From the NCBI GenBank assembly GCA_963794265.1, contig CAWCDJ010000005.1:703665-767664 (forward strand): DNA of 64,000 nt. The letters run 5' to 3'. The notes below the pieces were generated by a model. That model worked only from the letters and a program-made list of their open reading frames with translations, was not told where the DNA came from and searched no databases. This document shows, one piece after another, positions 59,637 through 64,000 of this stretch (positions are counted from its first letter, which is position 1; the number at the start of each line of letters is the position of its first letter). A program made the translations under genes and the position numbers. This stretch comes from CAWCDJ01 sp963794265 (GTDB lineage: Bacteria > Acidobacteriota > Terriglobia > Bryobacterales > Bryobacteraceae).

Positions 59637-62045
59637 ATGAAGACCAGGGAGCCAGGCATATCGCGCCGACAGTTCGTCCAAACCTGCGCCGCCGGAAATC
59701 TAGCCTCGCTTGCGCTCGGTTCGCTGGTGCACCCGCGCGCGGCAACAGCCGATTCACACAACGGGCCGGCCCGTTACCGGGTCTCCCTGGACGAGGGCTG
59801 GCTGTTCGGGGGGAAGCTCGACGGCGACCTCCTCCAAAGCCGGTTTGACGACCGGGGGCTCGCCAAGGTCGGCTTGCCCCATTGTGTGGCCAAGTTATCC
59901 TGGCAGGATTGGGACCCCGCCGCCTGGCACGACGTCTGGGCGTACCGCCGCCACTTCGCGGCGCCCCGCGAATTCCGCGACCGCCGCGTGTTCGTGGAAT
60001 TCGAAGGCGTGATGGTCGCCGCATCGCCCGCCATCAACGGCCACAGCCTGCCCGAACACAGCGGCGGTTACCTGCCGTTCCGCTACGAGATCACTAAGTG
60101 GCTCACGGGCGGTGACAATCTGCTCGCCGTGGCGGTGGATTCCCGCTGGAAGAACGTGCCGCCCGAAGGCTCGCCGGAGGGGCCGCATTCGGTCGACTAC
60201 CTGGAACCCGGCGGCATGGTCCGCGGCGTGAGCCTCTCCGCCGTGCCCCGGGTTTTCATCAGCGACGTTTTCGCCAAGCCGGCGAACGTTCTGGACCGCG
60301 GGCGCCGCGTTGAGGTCACATGCGCGATCGACGCAGCCGAGGGAATCGGCCGGCCGGTCCAGGTCACAACGGAACTGGTGGACGGCTCGCGCGTGCTGCG
60401 AACCGCTCGACAAACCGTGACCCTGGAGGCTGCCGGCAGGACCGAAGTGCGGTTGATCTTATCGAATCTCGGCGACATTGCACTGTGGGAAACCGAGGCT
60501 CCGAAGCTCTACAGCGTGGTCACCACGCTTTCGATCGGCGGCAAGCCGGTACACGATCATCGTGCGCGAATCGGATTCCGCGAGGCGCGTTTCGCTGTCG
60601 ACGGGTTCTTCCTGAACGGCCGGCGGACCCGCCTCTTCGGCCTGAACCGTCACGAACTTTACCCGTATGTAGGGGGCGCGATGCCGCGCCGCGTCATGCG
60701 CCGCGACGCGGAGATCCTCCGCCGGGAGTTCCACTGCAACGCCGTGCGCTGCTCTCACTATCCGCAATCGGAGGCATTCCTGGATGCCTGCGATGAGCTG
60801 GGGCTGATGGTCTGGGAAGAGATTCCCGGGTGGCAGTACCTGGGCGATGCGGAGTGGAAGGAACTGGCTGTCCGCGATGTGCGGGACATGATCGGCCGCG
60901 ACCGGAACCATCCCGCGATCGTCATCTGGGGCGTGCGCGTGAATGAATCGGCAAACGATCCGGCGCTGTACCGGCGGACGAGGGAGGCCGCTCGCGCGCT
61001 CGACGATTCCCGGCCCACCTCCGGCTCCATGACGCCTTCTTCCACCAGGCGCTGGAAAGAGGAGTGGCACCAGGACGTGTTTGCGTTCGACGATTACCAT
61101 TCCGTTCCCGACGGCAGCGTGGGGATTCGCGAGCCCCTGCCCGGTGTGCCGTATTTGCTGGCGGAGGCGGTGGGACAGTACAACTACGCTACGGCCAAGG
61201 GGTTTGGCGCCATCTACCGGAGGTCCGCGGACCTGCCGCTCCAGCAGGCGCAGGCTCTGCGGCACGCGCAAGCGCATGATCGTGCCGCGGCGTTTCCGCG
61301 CTGCTCCGGGGTCATCGCCTGGTGCGCGTTCGATTACGCCAGCCTGGTCAATTCCTACCGCGGAGTGAAGTACCCCGGGGTCGCGGATGTCTTTCGGATT
61401 CCAAAGCTGGGCGCGTCCTTCTACCAGGCGCAGGTCAGCCCAAAAGTGCAGCCCGTGATCGCCGCCGACTTCTATTGGGATTTCGGCCCGGAGACACCTC
61501 GAGGACCCGGGGCCAGGGCCGCGATCTTTTCCAATTGCGATCGGCTGGAGATCTTCATCGACGGAAAGCAGCGCGCGGAGGCGCACCCCGATCGCGCCAA
61601 TTTCCCGCATCTGGAGTACCCACCGTTCTTTTGTGACCTGACGGGGGACGGCGGCGGCAATCCGGAGCTGCGCATCGACGGATACGTCGACGGCCGGCGG
61701 GTCATTTCGAAATCGTTCTCATCCGACAGGGCCGGGGACCAGTTCTTTCTGGCCGCGGACGATGACGAACTCGTGGGAGACGGTTCTGACGCGACCCGCC
61801 TGGTCTTCCAAACCGTGGACCGGTTCGGCGCCGCGCGCCCCCTAACCGGTGGAGAGGTCGCGTTCGAACTGACCGGTCCGGGAGCGATCGTCGGCGACAA
61901 CCCGTTCCGCCTGGCGGAGAGCGGGGGCGCCGGTGCGATCTGGATTCGCACGCTCGCAAACAGCTCCGGCGCCGTCGTGGTCAACGCCGTCCACTCGACG
62001 CTGGGCAGAAAGTCCGTCACCCTCCAGGTAAAAGCCGCCGGGTAG
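59637..62045 (+). CDS. Tat-exported glycoside hydrolase family 2 enzyme
   Basis: A 802-residue GH2-type enzyme exported folded: the N-terminus MKTREPGISRRQFVQTCAAG carries the twin-arginine motif SRRQF. Domains in order: sugar-binding domain (VFVEFEGVMVAASPAINGHSL), immunoglobulin-like domain (about residues 210-300), the TIM-barrel starting FFLNGRRTRLFGLNRHE, and a C-terminal domain. The acid/base region reads VIWGVRVNES (family WSLGNE; here NE is kept), and a nucleophile candidate lies in LLAEAVGQYNY. It could be a beta-galactosidase, glucuronidase or mannosidase; motifs do not decide. The gene follows the small hypothetical by 13 bp. Confidence 0.88.
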   Translation: MKTREPGISRRQFVQTCAAGNLASLALGSLVHPRAATADSHNGPARYRVSLDEGWLFGGKLDGDLLQSRFDDRGLAKVGLPHCVAKLSWQDWDPAAWHDVWAYRRHFAAPREFRDRRVFVEFEGVMVAASPAINGHSLPEHSGGYLPFRYEITKWLTGGDNLLAVAVDSRWKNVPPEGSPEGPHSVDYLEPGGMVRGVSLSAVPRVFISDVFAKPANVLDRGRRVEVTCAIDAAEGIGRPVQVTTELVDGSRVLRTARQTVTLEAAGRTEVRLILSNLGDIALWETEAPKLYSVVTTLSIGGKPVHDHRARIGFREARFAVDGFFLNGRRTRLFGLNRHELYPYVGGAMPRRVMRRDAEILRREFHCNAVRCSHYPQSEAFLDACDELGLMVWEEIPGWQYLGDAEWKELAVRDVRDMIGRDRNHPAIVIWGVRVNESANDPALYRRTREAARALDDSRPTSGSMTPSSTRRWKEEWHQDVFAFDDYHSVPDGSVGIREPLPGVPYLLAEAVGQYNYATAKGFGAIYRRSADLPLQQAQALRHAQAHDRAAAFPRCSGVIAWCAFDYASLVNSYRGVKYPGVADVFRIPKLGASFYQAQVSPKVQPVIAADFYWDFGPETPRGPGARAAIFSNCDRLEIFIDGKQRAEAHPDRANFPHLEYPPFFCDLTGDGGGNPELRIDGYVDGRRVISKSFSSDRAGDQFFLAADDDELVGDGSDATRLVFQTVDRFGAARPLTGGEVAFELTGPGAIVGDNPFRLAESGGAGAIWIRTLANSSGAVVVNAVHSTLGRKSVTLQVKAAG

Positions 62046-63839
62046 CTACCACCCGACGGGATTGCCGCGGTTCTGCTCCTTCAGCCATTTTTCCAGCGGC
62101 GCGAAGTAGTCGCGAATCGCCGAGGCATCCATCTCGCGGGTGCCCGCGATTTTCTCCAGGGCTTCCTGCCACGGCCGGCTGGCGCCCATCTCCAGCATGG
62201 AGCCAAGGCGCGCCCCGGCGGCCTGGTTGCCGAAGATCGAGCAGCGGTTGAGAGGCCCGGTGCAGCCGGCGGTTTTAGAGAGCGCGCGGTGGAACTGGAA
62301 CTGGAGAATGTCCGCCAGGAAATAGCGCATGTACGGCACGTTCGCGGCTACGTGATACTTGGCGCCGGGGTCGAAATCGGCTTCGGTGCGGCCGGGGGGA
62401 GGCGCGATCCCCTGGTATTTTTCACGCAACTGCCACCAGGTCTGGTTGTACTTCTCGGGCGGAATCTGGCCTGAAAAGACTTTCCAGCGCCACTGGTCGA
62501 TCACCAGGCCGAAGGGGAGGAACGCGATCTTCTCGAGCGCGCGGTGCATCAGCAGCCCGATGTCCTTCGACGTGTCCGGTGCGTGGTCGAGCAGCCCCAG
62601 CTTTACCAGGTACTCGGGCGTGATCGAAAGCGCGATGGTGTCGCCGACGGCCTCGTGGAAACCGTCGTTGGCGCTGTCCCGGAAGAGCGGAGGCTGCCGG
62701 CTGTAGGCCCGCTGATAGAAGTTGTGGCCCAGTTCGTGGTGGATGGTGAGGAAATCCTCGCCCGTAATCTGGATGCACATCTTGAGGCGGACATCGTTTA
62801 CGCTGTCGATGTCCCAGGCGCTGGCGTGGCACACCACGTCGCGATCGCGCGGCTTGGTGAACAGGGAGCGTTCCCAGAAAGTCTGCGGCAGCGGGTCGAA
62901 GCCCAGCGAGACAAAGAAATTCTCGCCGTATTTCACCATCTGCTTCCAATCGGTGTTGCGTTCTTTCAGGAGCTTGGTCAGGTCGTAACCGGGGTCGGCA
63001 TTCGGCGGTTCGACCAGAGGGTAAATGTTATCCCAGTCCTGGGCCCACATGTTGCCCAGCAGGTAGGCCGGGATGGGGCCACTGGCCGGCACGATATCGC
63101 CGTACCTGGCTCTGAGCCTCGCCCGAACGTAGGCATGCAGCTCGAGGTACAGCGGCTTGACCTGTTCCCAAAGCCGGTCGAGTTCCTGCGCGAAGGCGTC
63201 GGGATCCATATCGTACTTGGCGCGCCACATCGCGCCGTTGTCCTGGAAGCCGAGCTGACGCGCGCCTTCGTTGGCCAGGGCGACGTAGCGGAGGAAGTCC
63301 TGGCGCATCGGCCGCGAGATGGCGTGCCAGCCGGTCCACGCCTTCAGCAGCTCATCGGGATTGCGGCTCTCGGCCATGATGTTGCTGAGTTGCTCGAGGT
63401 CCTGGCAGGATTCGGGGCCCGAGGGGCAATATTTGCCCTTGCCGTACGCGCCTTCCATTTCCGCAACGATGCGGGTCAGCTCTTCGCTCTTTTTCGGATC
63501 GGAGGGTGTCGCGATGGTGAGCGAAAGTTTCAGGAGCTTGAGCTTGCGGGCGGTAACCGGGTCCAGTTTGAGGCCGTCGAAGCGTGTGGCCTGCTTGGCG
63601 TAATCGACAGTAGCGGCTATGGCGCGCTCATCCAGCTTGGCCGAAAGGGCTTCGGTGTCGTCGGTGATATAAGTGGACTTGATCCAGTCGGCCCGGCCGG
63701 CATCCACGCCGAGGACCAAGAGCTTCTGCTCGACATCATCGATGAACTTGCGGGCCTGTTCGGGAGTTGCCTTCGGATCGGCCGCCGAGGCAAGGGCTGC
63801 GAGGGCGCCCAGGAGGCACGCCACGGAACGGAACTTCAT
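62046..63839 (-). CDS. M2-family peptidyl-dipeptidase (angiotensin-converting-enzyme type)
   Basis: Zinc dipeptidyl-carboxypeptidase, 597 residues, exported. ATG at 63839 (MKFRSVACLLGALAALASAA) gives a clean signal peptide; a TTG three codons earlier is unsupported. The zinc motif is TIHHELGHNFYQ (HExxH), and the third ligand glutamate is in GFHEAVGDTIALS. FGDIVP-like and CxxC-type ACE features are partly present: WDIDSVNDVRLKMCIQ and YHVAANVPYMRYFLA match the family. Bacterial members are known from Xanthomonas, Shewanella and acidobacteria. It ends 1 bp after the convergent GH2 stop, so the two genes abut tail-to-tail. Confidence 0.93.
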   Translation of the reverse strand: MKFRSVACLLGALAALASAADPKATPEQARKFIDDVEQKLLVLGVDAGRADWIKSTYITDDTEALSAKLDERAIAATVDYAKQATRFDGLKLDPVTARKLKLLKLSLTIATPSDPKKSEELTRIVAEMEGAYGKGKYCPSGPESCQDLEQLSNIMAESRNPDELLKAWTGWHAISRPMRQDFLRYVALANEGARQLGFQDNGAMWRAKYDMDPDAFAQELDRLWEQVKPLYLELHAYVRARLRARYGDIVPASGPIPAYLLGNMWAQDWDNIYPLVEPPNADPGYDLTKLLKERNTDWKQMVKYGENFFVSLGFDPLPQTFWERSLFTKPRDRDVVCHASAWDIDSVNDVRLKMCIQITGEDFLTIHHELGHNFYQRAYSRQPPLFRDSANDGFHEAVGDTIALSITPEYLVKLGLLDHAPDTSKDIGLLMHRALEKIAFLPFGLVIDQWRWKVFSGQIPPEKYNQTWWQLREKYQGIAPPPGRTEADFDPGAKYHVAANVPYMRYFLADILQFQFHRALSKTAGCTGPLNRCSIFGNQAAGARLGSMLEMGASRPWQEALEKIAGTREMDASAIRDYFAPLEKWLKEQNRGNPVGW

Positions 63840-63923
63840 GCCTTCCAAATTAGCAGTTTCCGCGGTTGTGGTTTTGCGGACCGGAGGGGGCCCGTGCTAC
63901 CATTTCAATGTCCGGGTGACATT

Positions 63924-64000
<77 letters not shown>

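Overview
The window is GC-rich and densely coded DNA from a free-living bacterium. It is most likely an acidobacterium of the Bryobacterales/Solibacter type. The grounds are two long secreted Ig/BACON-like proteins with a C-terminal module resembling TIGR03437, an Oar-like TonB-dependent receptor with an N-terminal carboxypeptidase-regulatory domain, an M2 peptidyl-dipeptidase, a Tat-exported GH2 enzyme, and several short dispersed palindromic repeats at gene ends. The taxonomic call is inference from gene content; no rRNA gene is present.

Layout. 1-6540 (minus strand): the start of a canonical division/cell-wall cluster, mraZ-rsmH-ftsL-ftsI-murE-murF, with murF cut by the window edge. 6541-11867: two large secreted proteins of unknown role, each followed by a hairpin terminator, then about 840 bp with no convincing gene. 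11868-15672: an SDR dehydrogenase, a radical SAM/SPASM protein, and tmk-holB. 15711-19798: aroA behind a large secreted LmbE-like deacetylase. 19985-22631: an AAA+ ATPase overlapping a 611-residue protein of unknown function, the best candidate here for an undescribed two-gene system. 22636-26867: a sigma-54 activator divergent from flgM-(flgN-like)-flgK-flgL, which starts at a near-consensus sigma-28 promoter.

26892-37142: mixed housekeeping genes, including a thrC-tldD-pmbA operon, a lytic transglycosylase, an amidohydrolase, a lipase-like hydrolase and an AlkB/GNAT pair. 37319-43226: the TonB receptor, a zinc phospholipase C-like protein and a site-2 protease with CBS domains. 43461-48451: a glycan/envelope locus in which two paralogous multispan proteins, GT-C-like, flank a methyltransferase-GT2 pair. 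48882-54183: a complete leucine operon leuA-leuB-leuC-leuD with a divergent LysR regulator; LeuA lacks the allosteric domain and two perfect stem-loops separate leuB from leuC. 54259-64000: a 1233-residue BACON-type secreted protein, nadD, a cyclophilin, a small conserved-looking ORF, the GH2 enzyme, the M2 peptidase and a tRNA-Asp(GTC) at the very edge.

No CRISPR array, integrase, transposase or phage gene was seen. Many very long ORFs opposite real genes are high-GC antisense shadows and were left out. Start codons were moved from the longest ORF wherever a signal peptide, a Shine-Dalgarno sequence or family length argued for it, and this is stated in each entry.
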